DNA of 64,000 bases from Labrenzia sp. 011 (GTDB lineage Bacteria; Pseudomonadota; Alphaproteobacteria; Rhizobiales; Stappiaceae), in assembly GCF_003075075.1 (NCBI RefSeq), contig NZ_QCYM01000003.1:186001-250000 (forward strand), given 5' to 3'. This document shows positions 19,505 to 28,078 of the stretch, in pieces. The notes under the pieces were generated by a model that worked only from the letters and a program-made list of their open reading frames with translations, did not search any database and was not told where the DNA came from. Position 1 is the first letter of the stretch, and every line of letters starts with the position of its first letter. The translations under genes were made by a program, and so were the position numbers.

Positions 19505-20368
19505 ATGAGCCGGATTGCCTATGTCAACGGCCAATATGTCCGCCATGCGGATGCTGCGGTGCACGTTGAAGACCGCGGTTACCAGTTTGCCGATGGCGTT
19601 TATGAGGTCTGTGAGGTCTGGCAGGGACGGATCGTCGACATGCCCCGGCATTTTGATCGTCTCGACAGGTCTTTGGGCGAACTGCGCATCGACTGGCCGA
19701 TGGCGCGGGCCGCGTTTGAATTCGTGGTGCGCCAGGTTGTGCGCCGGAACAGGGTGCGCAACGGCCTGGTCTATATCCAGGTCACCCGGGGCGTTTCCAG
19801 GCGCGATCACTTCTTCCCGCCGGAAGAGGTCGCTCCTTCCGTGGTCGTGACCGCCCGCTCCACCAGCACCGAAGCTGCGAATGCACAGGCCGCGAAGGGC
19901 ATTTCGGTGGTCAGCTATCCGGAGAATCGCTGGCCCCGGGTCGATATCAAGACGATTGCCTTGCTGCCGAATGTGCTGGCCAAGCAAAATGCAAAAGAGA
20001 ACGGTGGCAAGGAAGCCTGGTATGTGGATACCGACGGTTTCGTCACCGAGGGCGGATCGACAAATGCCTGGATCGTCACCAGGGACGGCACACTCGTGAC
20101 ACGACCGGCGGAGAGCGGGATCCTGCGGGGCATCACGCGTACAGTCATTCTTGATCTTATCCAAAAAGAGGGGCTGACCTTTGAAGAAAGGCCGTTCAGT
20201 CTGGAAGAAGCCTATGACGCCAAGGAAGCATTCGTTACGGCGGCCACGAGTATCGTCATGCCGGTCGTTCAGGTGGACGACAGAACGATAGGAAATGGCC
20301 ACCCGGGCAGCGTCTCTACCCGATTGCGCGAAGTGTTCCATACTGCTACTGATTTTCAGATGGTATGA
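19505..20368 (+). CDS. dat: D-amino-acid transaminase / class IV PLP aminotransferase
   Basis: A 287-residue fold-type IV PLP enzyme, annotated in this neighbourhood as D-alanine aminotransferase. The start at ATG 19505 has GGAGG 5 bases upstream and begins the family N-terminus (SRIAYVNGQYVRHADAAVHVEDRGYQFADGVYEV). The PLP lysine is in RVDIKTIALLPNVLAK, and EGGSTNAWIV is the phosphate-binding region. It would interconvert D-amino acids and 2-oxoacids, for example to supply D-Glu/D-Ala. Branched-chain transaminase activity cannot be excluded. Confidence 0.88.
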   Translation: MSRIAYVNGQYVRHADAAVHVEDRGYQFADGVYEVCEVWQGRIVDMPRHFDRLDRSLGELRIDWPMARAAFEFVVRQVVRRNRVRNGLVYIQVTRGVSRRDHFFPPEEVAPSVVVTARSTSTEAANAQAAKGISVVSYPENRWPRVDIKTIALLPNVLAKQNAKENGGKEAWYVDTDGFVTEGGSTNAWIVTRDGTLVTRPAESGILRGITRTVILDLIQKEGLTFEERPFSLEEAYDAKEAFVTAATSIVMPVVQVDDRTIGNGHPGSVSTRLREVFHTATDFQMV

Positions 20369-20557
20369 TTCGACTGGGCTTGTTGGGCTGAAATTGGATA
20401 CAACATAGAGCTGAGGCAGACAGTTCTATCTGGTGGGCAATGCAAAAAGCGAGCGGCACGTCAAACCTTAGTGTTTGAATTTGAAAGGTTTTCGACGGAA
20501 AGCTGCGTAAACGCCGGATGCTCGGCCGCATCCGGGACAAACAGGATAAAAAGACTG

Positions 20558-20812
20558 ATGGCTGAGCGCGCACAAAATCTTCAAGACACTTTCCTTAATC
20601 ACGTTCGCAAACAAAAAACACCCCTGACGATTTTTCTGATCAATGGCGTGAAATTGCAGGGTGTCGTGACCTGGTTCGATAACTTTTGTGTCCTGCTCCG
20701 GCGTGACGGGCATTCCCAGCTTGTTTACAAGCACGCGATTTCCACAATTATGCCCAACGGACCTGTTCAACTGTTCGATCAGGCCGAGGAAAACGCGGAA
20801 AAGGCAAGCTGA
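20558..20812 (+). CDS. hfq: RNA chaperone Hfq
   Basis: 84-residue Sm-like protein that pairs small RNAs with mRNAs. The conserved core is [43 protein letters not shown] (Sm1) and [12 protein letters not shown] (Sm2, the KH motif of the RNA-binding face). ATG 20558 gives the normal family length. Its TGA is immediately followed by the TTG start of hflX, the widespread hfq-hflX pair. Confidence 0.97.
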   Translation: MAERAQNLQDTFLNHVRKQKTPLTIFLINGVKLQGVVTWFDNFCVLLRRDGHSQLVYKHAISTIMPNGPVQLFDQAEENAEKAS

Positions 20813-22219
20813 TTGAAACCCAAGTCTCGCGCAGACGATTTTTCCAAATCCAATGGCTCCGAAGAGCCAGGTCAGGACTCTCTGAGGCTGAAGGAAACCG
20901 GGGTTGACCGGCTGCCTCAGCCTTTTCGCGCCATGATACTGGAGCCTGTGCTGCAATTGCGCGGCGAAGGCAGTCAGCATGATCTGCGCTCCAACCGGAG
21001 TCCGGAAGCGCGTCTTGAGGAAGCCATAGGCCTGAGCGCGGCCATCAATCTCGATATCGTCCAGTCCGGAATCGTGCGCATCAGCAATCCGAAGCCCGCC
21101 ACGCTGTTCGGCGAAGGCAAGGTTGCCGAATTCGCCGGGATCGTCGCGAGCGAAGATCTGGATCTCGTGGTTATCGATCATCCTCTTTCGCCGGTTCAGC
21201 AACGAAACCTGGAACGGCGCCTGAAGACCAAGGTGATCGACAGGACCGGCCTTATTCTCGAGATTTTCGGCGACCGGGCCCGCACCAAGGAAGGTCGTCT
21301 GCAGGTCGATCTTGCCCATTTGAGCTGGCAGAAGAGCCGTCTGGTCCGCTCCTGGACCCACCTGGAGCGCCAGCGTGGTGGCGCCGGTTTCATGGGCGGG
21401 CCGGGCGAAACCCAGATCGAGGCCGACCGCCGCCAGATCCAGGACCGTATCATTGCGTTGCAGAAACAGCTGGAAGGCGTGCGCCGTACCCGGGATCTGC
21501 ACCGCAAGAAGCGCAAGAAGATTCCGCAGCCGGTGGTGGCGCTGGTCGGCTATACCAACGCCGGAAAGTCGACTCTTTTCAACCGGTTGACGGAAGCGGA
21601 TGTCTTCGCCAAGGACCTGCTGTTCGCCACTCTCGATCCGACCTTGCGCAAGGTTACCCTGCCGCATGGCAGGGAGGTGATCGTCTCCGACACCGTCGGC
21701 TTCATTTCCGATCTGCCCACCCATCTGGTGGCAGCGTTCCGGGCGACTCTGGAAGAGGTTCTGGAAGCCGATCTGATCCTGCATGTGCGGGACATTTCAC
21801 ATGCGGATACGGATGCCCAGGCGGAAGACGTCAGGAAGACCCTGCGAGATCTCGGTGTCGATGCCATTACCGGGGCTCCGGTCGTTGAAGTCTGGAACAA
21901 GATCGACTGTCTCGATCCCGGATACCGGCAGAAGCTGCTGGAAGACGCCGGCGAGGAAGGGCCGATTGCCCTGTCGGCCCTGACAGGCGAGGGGGTCGAC
22001 AGCCTGCTGACGCGCATTGATGCCTTCATGGCTCAGCATGACGACATTCTCTCCTTGAAGATTCCCGTCGCGGAGGGCGCTTTGCTTGCCAAGGCGTATC
22101 AGATGGCCGAAGTGCTTGAGCGCGAGGATACGGAAGATTTCGTGCTTGTCGAAGTGCGTGTGTCCGACAAGCAGCGCGGTCCGTTCCGGGAAACATTCGG
22201 CGCGTTTATCGTCGACTAA
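20813..22219 (+). CDS. hflX: GTPase HflX (ribosome-associated)
   Basis: 468-residue GTPase involved in ribosome splitting and rescue under stress. An N-terminal HflX subdomain (LDIVQSGIVRISNPKPATLFGEGKVAEF) and an Arg-rich coiled segment are followed by the G domain: G1 GYTNAGKSTLFNRL, G3 DTVGFISDLPTHL and G4 NKID. The likely start is a TTG directly abutting the hfq stop, which implies translational coupling. A later start near residue 40 would still keep the whole domain. Confidence 0.94.
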   Translation: MKPKSRADDFSKSNGSEEPGQDSLRLKETGVDRLPQPFRAMILEPVLQLRGEGSQHDLRSNRSPEARLEEAIGLSAAINLDIVQSGIVRISNPKPATLFGEGKVAEFAGIVASEDLDLVVIDHPLSPVQQRNLERRLKTKVIDRTGLILEIFGDRARTKEGRLQVDLAHLSWQKSRLVRSWTHLERQRGGAGFMGGPGETQIEADRRQIQDRIIALQKQLEGVRRTRDLHRKKRKKIPQPVVALVGYTNAGKSTLFNRLTEADVFAKDLLFATLDPTLRKVTLPHGREVIVSDTVGFISDLPTHLVAAFRATLEEVLEADLILHVRDISHADTDAQAEDVRKTLRDLGVDAITGAPVVEVWNKIDCLDPGYRQKLLEDAGEEGPIALSALTGEGVDSLLTRIDAFMAQHDDILSLKIPVAEGALLAKAYQMAEVLEREDTEDFVLVEVRVSDKQRGPFRETFGAFIVD

Positions 22220-22235
22220 TCTGGCCCCGGGGCGC

Positions 22236-23057
22236 CTATTTGCCCTTGGCCGCCTGCCAGGCGGCCTCCATTTCGTCCAGCGTCATCGCTTCCAGTGTCG
22301 TTCCGGTTGCCTTCGCATGCTCCTCGATGGCGACAAAGCGCTTTCGGAACTTGCGGTTCGTCCGGCGCAGAGCCTCTTCCGGATCGATATCCAGATGCCG
22401 GGCCAGATTGGCGAGCGCGAAAAACGTGTCGCCAAGTTCGTCGCAGATCCTGTCTCGGTCAGGAGTCTTGCTGGCAAGTTCCTCGTCAAGTTCATGGGTT
22501 TCCTCACGGATCTTGTCGAGGACCAGGCGGGCGTCGTTCCAGTCGAACCCGACCCTTGAGGCGCGTCTTTGCAGTTTGTCGGCTTCCTGAAGTGCGGGGA
22601 ATGCACTGGGCACGTCATCCAGAAACCCCTTCTGCGGTTCGGCGAGCCCGAGTGCTTCCCTTTCGGCCTGCTTTTCAGCCCGTTCTTCTGCCTTGATCCG
22701 CTCCCAGATGCCCTTGACCAGCTCCGGCTTGTCGCCGTTTTCATCGCCGAAGACATGCGGATGCCGCCGGATCATCTTTCTCGTGATGCCTTCAACCACA
22801 TCGCCGAAATCGAATTGCTCCTCCTCCTGCGCCATGCGGGCGTGATAGACGACCTGCAAAAGCAGGTCGCCGAGTTCCTCGCGAAGGTTCAGGAGGTCGT
22901 TGCGTGCGATCGCATCGGCGACTTCATAGGCCTCTTCCAGCGTATAGGGAGCAATGGTCGCGAATGTCTGCTCCAGATCCCAGGGGCAACCGGTCTCCGG
23001 TGTCCTGAGCGCAGCCATGATTTCGATCAGGCGGGAAATATCGCGGCTTGGGGTCAT
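22236..23057 (-). CDS. mazG: Nucleoside triphosphate pyrophosphohydrolase MazG
   Basis: 273 residues with two MazG domains, each with the EExxE...D metal-binding helices. The first is YTLEEAYEVADAI...LREELGDLLLQVVYHARMA; the second is KIREETHELDEEL...ICDELGDTFFALANLARH. It hydrolyses NTPs to NMPs plus pyrophosphate and modulates (p)ppGpp in E. coli. The ATG at 23057 (TPSRDISRLIEIMAALR) is the family start. It converges on hflX with only 16 bases between the stops. Confidence 0.94.
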   Translation of the reverse strand: MTPSRDISRLIEIMAALRTPETGCPWDLEQTFATIAPYTLEEAYEVADAIARNDLLNLREELGDLLLQVVYHARMAQEEEQFDFGDVVEGITRKMIRRHPHVFGDENGDKPELVKGIWERIKAEERAEKQAEREALGLAEPQKGFLDDVPSAFPALQEADKLQRRASRVGFDWNDARLVLDKIREETHELDEELASKTPDRDRICDELGDTFFALANLARHLDIDPEEALRRTNRKFRKRFVAIEEHAKATGTTLEAMTLDEMEAAWQAAKGK

Positions 23058-23135
23058 GGAGTAACCTTGGTTTTGGAATGTGTCGCGTTCAAGCGGAAAC
23101 ATGAGGCAGGGTGAATTCCTGAATTCAATGCAACG

Positions 23136-23156
23136 CACCAGTCACCAGTCACCAGT
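23136..23156. repeat. Three perfect tandem copies of CACCAGT
   Basis: CACCAGT is repeated three times without spacing in the 276-base gap between the mazG start and the end of the permease operon. No gene or terminator was recognised in this gap. The repeat is too short for CRISPR. It may be slippage-derived or a protein-binding repeat. Confidence 0.7.
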
Positions 23157-23333
23157 CAAAGGCGTTACGGATATCCGCCGAAACCACCGGTAATCGATTG
23201 CTCCTGCAGAATGCAAGCGGCCGGCAGGGAGGCTGGTTAAAATACACGGCCGTTCCGGAACCATCCTCCCGGCTCCGCTTGCGAAGGTTGCCGGAGGACG
23301 GGACGACGGAGGGCCGGGGAAGGTCGCGACGAC

Positions 23334-24479
23334 CTATCCCCTGACCGAAGCATGCCAGAAGGTGACCTTGCGTTCGATCACCGCGACAAGCCCGTAAAAC
23401 AGCGATCCGGCCACCGCCGCGACGGCAATTTCCGCCCAGACCATGTCGACATTCATGCGCCCGACTTCCGTGGATATGCGGAAGCCCATGCCGACAGTCG
23501 GTGTACCGAAGAATTCCGCCACGATGGCGCCGATCAGGGCAAGCGTGGAGTTGATCTTCAGGGCGTTGAAAATGAAGGGCATGGCCATGGGCAGGCGCAG
23601 TTTGACAAGGGTCTGCCAATAGCCGGAAGCGTAGGTGCGCATCAGGTCACGCTGCATGGAGTCCGAGGCCGACAGGCCGGCGACGGTGTTCACCAGCATC
23701 GGGAAGAAGGTCATGATGATGACGACAGCGGCCTTGGACGGCCAGTCGAATCCGAACCACATGACCATGATCGGCGCGACGCCGATGATCGGCAGGGCGG
23801 AGACGAGATTGCCGATGGGCAGCAGGCCACGGCGCAGGAAGGGGACCCGGTCAACCAGGATCGCCGTCAGAAACGCGGATCCGCAGCCGATGGCGTAGCC
23901 GGCGAGAACCGCCTTCAGGAAGGTCTGGCGGAAATCGGCCCATAGTGTCGGCACGGAGTTGATCAGGCGCAGCCAGATTTCCGAGGGGGCGGGCAGCAAC
24001 ACCTTGGGGATGCCCGCTCCGGTGACGATAATCTGCCACAGTACAAGCAGGGTGAGGCCGAAGAGAGCGGGAATGACCAGGTTGATCAGCCGTTCCGTCG
24101 TTTTGGAGGCGCTTTTCCAGGAGGCAAGGCGCTCCACGAAGAGCCATGCCGACGCCCAGGCAGCCACCGTCAGCGCCCAGAAACCGAGCGCGGCATCTCC
24201 GGGATGGTTCGAAACGGTGCCGATGAGCAGCCATGCTGCGACGGCCGTGACGACGCCCAGCATCAGGTCGCCGAACCGGTTGCGCATGAACCCCAGTTCA
24301 TAGCGCACGGCAGCGATTGCCAGGATAACCAGACAGAGGGACAGGCGGGGAACGTCCATCACGCGGAAATCGGGCCTGAATATCGGACAGAACAGGCCGA
24401 CGACCACCAGTGCGACAATGAACCATGCGAGCAAGGCAGGAATGTCTACCCGGCTGCGGGACACGGTTTGCGTGCTCAT
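23334..24479 (-). CDS. ABC transporter permease (BPD/SsuC-TauC family), second subunit
   Basis: 381 residues. The N-terminal ~135 residues hold three or four additional hydrophobic segments. The C-terminal BPD_transp_1 domain carries the EAA-type loop GYWQTLVKLRLPMAMPFIFNALKI. It overlaps the upstream permease gene by four bases. With the neighbouring permease and ATPase it forms a nitrate/taurine/pyrimidine-type importer. From its position in a pyrimidine-degradation operon, the likely substrate is a pyrimidine base, dihydropyrimidine or hydantoin; this is inference. Confidence 0.88.
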   Translation of the reverse strand: MSTQTVSRSRVDIPALLAWFIVALVVVGLFCPIFRPDFRVMDVPRLSLCLVILAIAAVRYELGFMRNRFGDLMLGVVTAVAAWLLIGTVSNHPGDAALGFWALTVAAWASAWLFVERLASWKSASKTTERLINLVIPALFGLTLLVLWQIIVTGAGIPKVLLPAPSEIWLRLINSVPTLWADFRQTFLKAVLAGYAIGCGSAFLTAILVDRVPFLRRGLLPIGNLVSALPIIGVAPIMVMWFGFDWPSKAAVVIIMTFFPMLVNTVAGLSASDSMQRDLMRTYASGYWQTLVKLRLPMAMPFIFNALKINSTLALIGAIVAEFFGTPTVGMGFRISTEVGRMNVDMVWAEIAVAAVAGSLFYGLVAVIERKVTFWHASVRG

Positions 24480-25399
24480 CGGGTCATCCCCATGCGTTTC
24501 AATGCCAGTTTTTCAATCACGCCGATCAACGCCACCAGGGACCCCGCCAGAACCGCCGCCATGATCAGGGCGGACCAGATCTGAAGGGTCTGGCCGTAAT
24601 AGGAACCTGAGAGGAGCCGTGCGCCGAGACCCGCGATGGCTCCCGTGGGCAATTCGCCGACAATGGCTCCGACCAGGGACGCCGCCATGCCGATCTTCAT
24701 CGAGGTGAAGAGGAAGGGGACCGCATACGGCAGGCGCAATTTCCAGAAGGCCTGGAGGCGTGTTGCCGAATAGGTATGCATCAGGTCCATGTCGATGATT
24801 TCAGGCGAGCGCAGGCCCTTCACCATGCCCACGGCGACCGGGAAGAAGGACAGATAGGTCGAGATCATCGCCTTGGGCAGCAGTCCGGATACGCCAACGG
24901 CGTTGAGGACCACGATGATCATCGGTGCGATCGCAAGGATCGGAATTGTCTGGGACGCGATGATCCAGGGCATCAGGGACTTTTCCAGAACGCGCGAATG
25001 GACAATGCCGATGGCAAGAAAGATCCCTAGCAATGTGCCGATGACAAATCCCAGCAAGGTCGAGGAGAGTGTAATGCCCGAATGATAGACCAGCGACCGC
25101 TTGGAGGTGATCTTCTTCTCGACCGTCGTCTGCCAGATTTCGACGGCGATCTGATGTGGCGCCGGCAGCACGGGGCGATCCTGGGAGAGGGTATCGGTCA
25201 GGAGTTCGCTGAAGGGGACATCCAGTCTGTCGGCCCGTTCGTAGGTGTCGAGCTGAAACGGCGTGTTGAGCGTGACCGCAGCAATATACCAGAGACCGAG
25301 GATGGCCAGGACGACGACAATCACCGGCCCGGCGATACCGGACATGAGGCCGGCAAAAGGGTTCGGGCCGCGGGTCGGAGCGAGAGGCATCGTGGTCAT
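24476..25399 (-). CDS. ABC transporter permease (BPD/SsuC-TauC family), first subunit
   Basis: 307 residues: a cytoplasmic N-terminus, one TM, a short extracytoplasmic stretch and a BPD_transp_1 domain with the ATPase-contact loop ATRLQAFWKLRLPYAVPFLFTSMKIG. It ends inside the start of the second permease (ATGA). Two non-identical permeases indicate a heterodimeric channel. It begins 33 bases after the ATPase stop, so all three transporter genes form one unit. Confidence 0.88.
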   Translation of the reverse strand: MTTMPLAPTRGPNPFAGLMSGIAGPVIVVVLAILGLWYIAAVTLNTPFQLDTYERADRLDVPFSELLTDTLSQDRPVLPAPHQIAVEIWQTTVEKKITSKRSLVYHSGITLSSTLLGFVIGTLLGIFLAIGIVHSRVLEKSLMPWIIASQTIPILAIAPMIIVVLNAVGVSGLLPKAMISTYLSFFPVAVGMVKGLRSPEIIDMDLMHTYSATRLQAFWKLRLPYAVPFLFTSMKIGMAASLVGAIVGELPTGAIAGLGARLLSGSYYGQTLQIWSALIMAAVLAGSLVALIGVIEKLALKRMGMTR

Positions 25400-25432
25400 G
25401 CGACTTTAGTCCCCCGGTCAGCGTGTAGACAT

Positions 25433-26272
25433 TCAATCCTCATAGGAATGCCCTGCCTTCAGTCCTTCGCGCACCCGATGGGCGATCCGCAGGAATTCCG
25501 GTGTCTCCCGGATGTCGAGGCTGCGCTCGCGCGGAAGGTCGCTTTCGATCACGTCGTAGATCCGGCCCGGACGCGGGCACAATACGACGATCTTGGTGGA
25601 CAGGAACACGGCTTCCGGAATGGAGTGGGTGACAAAGGCGACGGTCTTGCTGGTCTTCGCCCACAGCTGAAGGAGTTGTTCGTTCAGGTGGTCGCGGACG
25701 ATTTCATCGAGCGCGCCGAAGGGTTCGTCCATCAGCAGAAGATCCGGTTCGACCGCAAGAGCGCGGGCGATGGAGGCGCGCTGCTGCATGCCGCCGGACA
25801 GCTGCCAGGGATATTTCTGTTCGAATCCCGACAGATTCACCAGTTCCAGGTTCCTGGCAACGCGCTCCTGTCGTTCTGATCTGGAGAGCCTCATGATTTC
25901 CAGTGGCAGGGCGACATTGCTGGCAATGGTTCGCCAGGAATAGAGCGCGGCCGCCTGAAAGACGTAGCCATAGGCGCGATTGAGGCGTGCCTCTTCCGGG
26001 GAGACGCCGTTGACGGTGATCTTGCCGGCAGTCGGCTTTTCCAGATCGGCAATTACCCTGAGAAGTGTGGTCTTGCCGCAGCCGGACGGACCGATGAAGG
26101 AGACGAAATCTCCCTGTTCGATCTTCAGGTCGATATCGGAAAGCGCATGCACCGGACCGTCACCCGTCTCGAAGGTGAGGGACAGCTTCTCGATATCGAT
26201 CACCCGGTCAGGGCTTGCGCCAGTGTGTTTTTCCACCATCTCGGTGTCCTTTGCGCCGGCAAGTGAAGTCAT
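25433..26272 (-). CDS. ABC transporter ATP-binding protein (SsuB/TauB-type)
   Basis: 279 residues. Walker A is GPSGCGKTTLL, the signature LSGGMQQR, Walker B LLLMDEPFGAL, and the switch histidine lies in FVTHSIPEA. It energises the two downstream permeases. No periplasmic binding-protein gene occurs on either side, which is unusual because such operons normally encode one. The 193-base gap upstream, to the dihydropyrimidinase stop, has no recognisable gene. Confidence 0.9.
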   Translation of the reverse strand: MTSLAGAKDTEMVEKHTGASPDRVIDIEKLSLTFETGDGPVHALSDIDLKIEQGDFVSFIGPSGCGKTTLLRVIADLEKPTAGKITVNGVSPEEARLNRAYGYVFQAAALYSWRTIASNVALPLEIMRLSRSERQERVARNLELVNLSGFEQKYPWQLSGGMQQRASIARALAVEPDLLLMDEPFGALDEIVRDHLNEQLLQLWAKTSKTVAFVTHSIPEAVFLSTKIVVLCPRPGRIYDVIESDLPRERSLDIRETPEFLRIAHRVREGLKAGHSYED

Positions 26273-26465
26273 TCATTCCTCGCTACACGAGTCGGGGCCT
26301 TTTCGACTGTTTCAGAGATTGTGAAACATGCGCCACGGAAGCAGCGCTATCGCAATCGATCCGAAACATCGAGACCGTTCTTGTATTTCATCTGTTCCCC
26401 CTCAAAAAGGCCGGGCATCGCCTCAGGCGATCACCCGGCCGACAGGGGCCGGAAGACGGCCTTTT

Positions 26466-27923
26466 CTAAACGCCGCTGGCGGGAATGCCGGTACGCTCCA
26501 CCTTGCGGGGGGCGGTCAGTTCCTTCCAGGTGCTGAGCGCCTTGTTGACCGCCTGGAAAGGCTTGCGGGAAACGAATTCCCCATGGCCCTGGCTGGGGTT
26601 GACCGTGCCGTCTTCCACGGCAACGCGGCCGCGGGTGAGCGTGTAGCGCGGCAGGCCTTTGACCTTCTTGCCCTCGAAGACATTGTAATCGATGGCCGAT
26701 TGCTGGTTCGAGGCAGAGATGGTCTTTTCCTTTTCCGGATCCCAGACGACCAGATCCGCATCCGCCCCGACCAGAATGGCACCTTTTTTGGGATAGACAT
26801 TCAGGATCTTGGCAATATTGGTCGATGTGACGGCAACGAACTCGTTCGGCGTCAGGCGGCCGGTGCCGACCCCGTAGGTCCACAGCATCGGCATGCGATC
26901 TTCCAGACCGCCGGTGCCGTTCGGGATTTTGGTGAAATCGCCGACGCCGGTGCGCTTCTGCTCGGTCGAAAAGGCGCAGTGATCGGTCGCGACGACCTGC
27001 AGCGAGCCGGACGCAAGACCGGCCCAGAGGCTGTCCTGGTGCTTCTTGTCGCGGAAGGGCGGCGACATCACCCGGCGGGCGGCATGGTCCCAGTCGGCAT
27101 GCCGATACTCGCTGTCGTCCAGCGTCAGATGCTGGATCAGCGGTTCGCCATAGACGCGGATGCCGTTCTGACGCGCCCGGCGGATGGCTTCATGCGCCTG
27201 TTCCGAAGATGTATGGACGATATAGATTGGCACGCCGGCCATGTCGGCGATCATGATGGCGCGATTGGTGGCTTCGCCTTCCACTTCCGGCGGGCGGGAA
27301 TAGGCATGCGCCTCCGGGCCGTTGTTGCCCTCCGCCATCAGCTTCTGCTGCAAGGTCGCGACCACATCGCCGTTTTCCGCGTGAACCAATGGCAGGGCGC
27401 CCAGTTCCGCGCAGCGTGAGAAGGAGGCGAACATCTCGTCGTCATTCACCATCAGCGCGCCCTTGTAGGCCATGAAGTGCTTGAAGGTGTTGATGCCCCG
27501 TTCCTGCACCACGGTCTGCATGTCGTTGAAGACCTGCTCGCCCCACCAGGTGATCGCCATGTGGAAGGAATAGTCGCAATGGGCCATGGAGGACTTGTTG
27601 TCCCACATCTGCAGAGCTTCCAGTAGGGACTGACCGGGGGAGGGCAGGGCAAAATCGACCACCATCGTCGTGCCGCCCGCGAGCGCAGCGCGCGTCCCGG
27701 AATCGAAGTTGTCCGACGAGAAGGTCCCCATGAAGGGCATTTCCAGATGGGTATGCGGATCAATGCCGCCCGGCATGACATAGCACCCGGTCGCGTCCAG
27801 CGTCTCGTCACCGGAAAGGTTCGGGCCGATTTCGACGATCGTGCCGTCCTCGATCTTCACATCGGCTTCGTAGGACAGGTCCGCGGTCACAACGGTGCCG
27901 CCCTTGATTACCTTGCTCGCCAT
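26466..27923 (-). CDS. hydA: Dihydropyrimidinase (D-hydantoinase)
   Basis: Zn-dependent amidohydrolase that opens dihydrouracil/dihydrothymine to N-carbamoyl-beta-amino acids, 485 aa. Metal ligands are visible in GGIDPHTHLEMP, the carboxylated-lysine region TFKHFMAYKGALM, VHAENGD, IYIVHTSS and VATDHCAF. The ATG at 27923 starts the typical MASKVIKGGTVVTADLSYEADV. This is step two of reductive pyrimidine catabolism; the next enzyme is encoded just upstream in the same operon. Confidence 0.95.
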   Translation of the reverse strand: MASKVIKGGTVVTADLSYEADVKIEDGTIVEIGPNLSGDETLDATGCYVMPGGIDPHTHLEMPFMGTFSSDNFDSGTRAALAGGTTMVVDFALPSPGQSLLEALQMWDNKSSMAHCDYSFHMAITWWGEQVFNDMQTVVQERGINTFKHFMAYKGALMVNDDEMFASFSRCAELGALPLVHAENGDVVATLQQKLMAEGNNGPEAHAYSRPPEVEGEATNRAIMIADMAGVPIYIVHTSSEQAHEAIRRARQNGIRVYGEPLIQHLTLDDSEYRHADWDHAARRVMSPPFRDKKHQDSLWAGLASGSLQVVATDHCAFSTEQKRTGVGDFTKIPNGTGGLEDRMPMLWTYGVGTGRLTPNEFVAVTSTNIAKILNVYPKKGAILVGADADLVVWDPEKEKTISASNQQSAIDYNVFEGKKVKGLPRYTLTRGRVAVEDGTVNPSQGHGEFVSRKPFQAVNKALSTWKELTAPRKVERTGIPASGV

Positions 27924-27998
27924 TGATGTTCCCCTCGTTGTTCGTTTGTTTGCTCCGGCGCCGCACGAATTGCTCGTTCCGGAACCGTTGTGGTTCTG

Positions 27999-28061
27999 GT
28001 CCCGGATCAAGTCCGGGACGTCACCAGGTATTTCTCAGCAGTCCCGGCCTTGAGCCGGGAC
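27999..28061. repeat. Pair of inverted REP-like hairpins (BIME-like)
   Basis: Two stem-loops lie in the 155-base gap between dihydropyrimidinase and beta-ureidopropionase. Hairpin 1 has arms GTCCCGGA (27999-28006) and TCCGGGAC (28012-28019) around loop TCAAG. Hairpin 2 has arms GTCCCGGC (28041-28048) and GCCGGGAC (28054-28061) around loop CTTGA. The loops are reverse complements, so the second is an inverted copy of the first. Such palindromes are common extragenic repeats in alphaproteobacteria and may act as mRNA stabilisers or insertion sites. Confidence 0.8.
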
Positions 28062-28078
28062 CGATCATACGTGTTTCG

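Noticed and set aside
23136-23156. CACCAGT x3 as a CRISPR-like array
   Set aside because: Seven-base units without spacers; no cas genes in the window.
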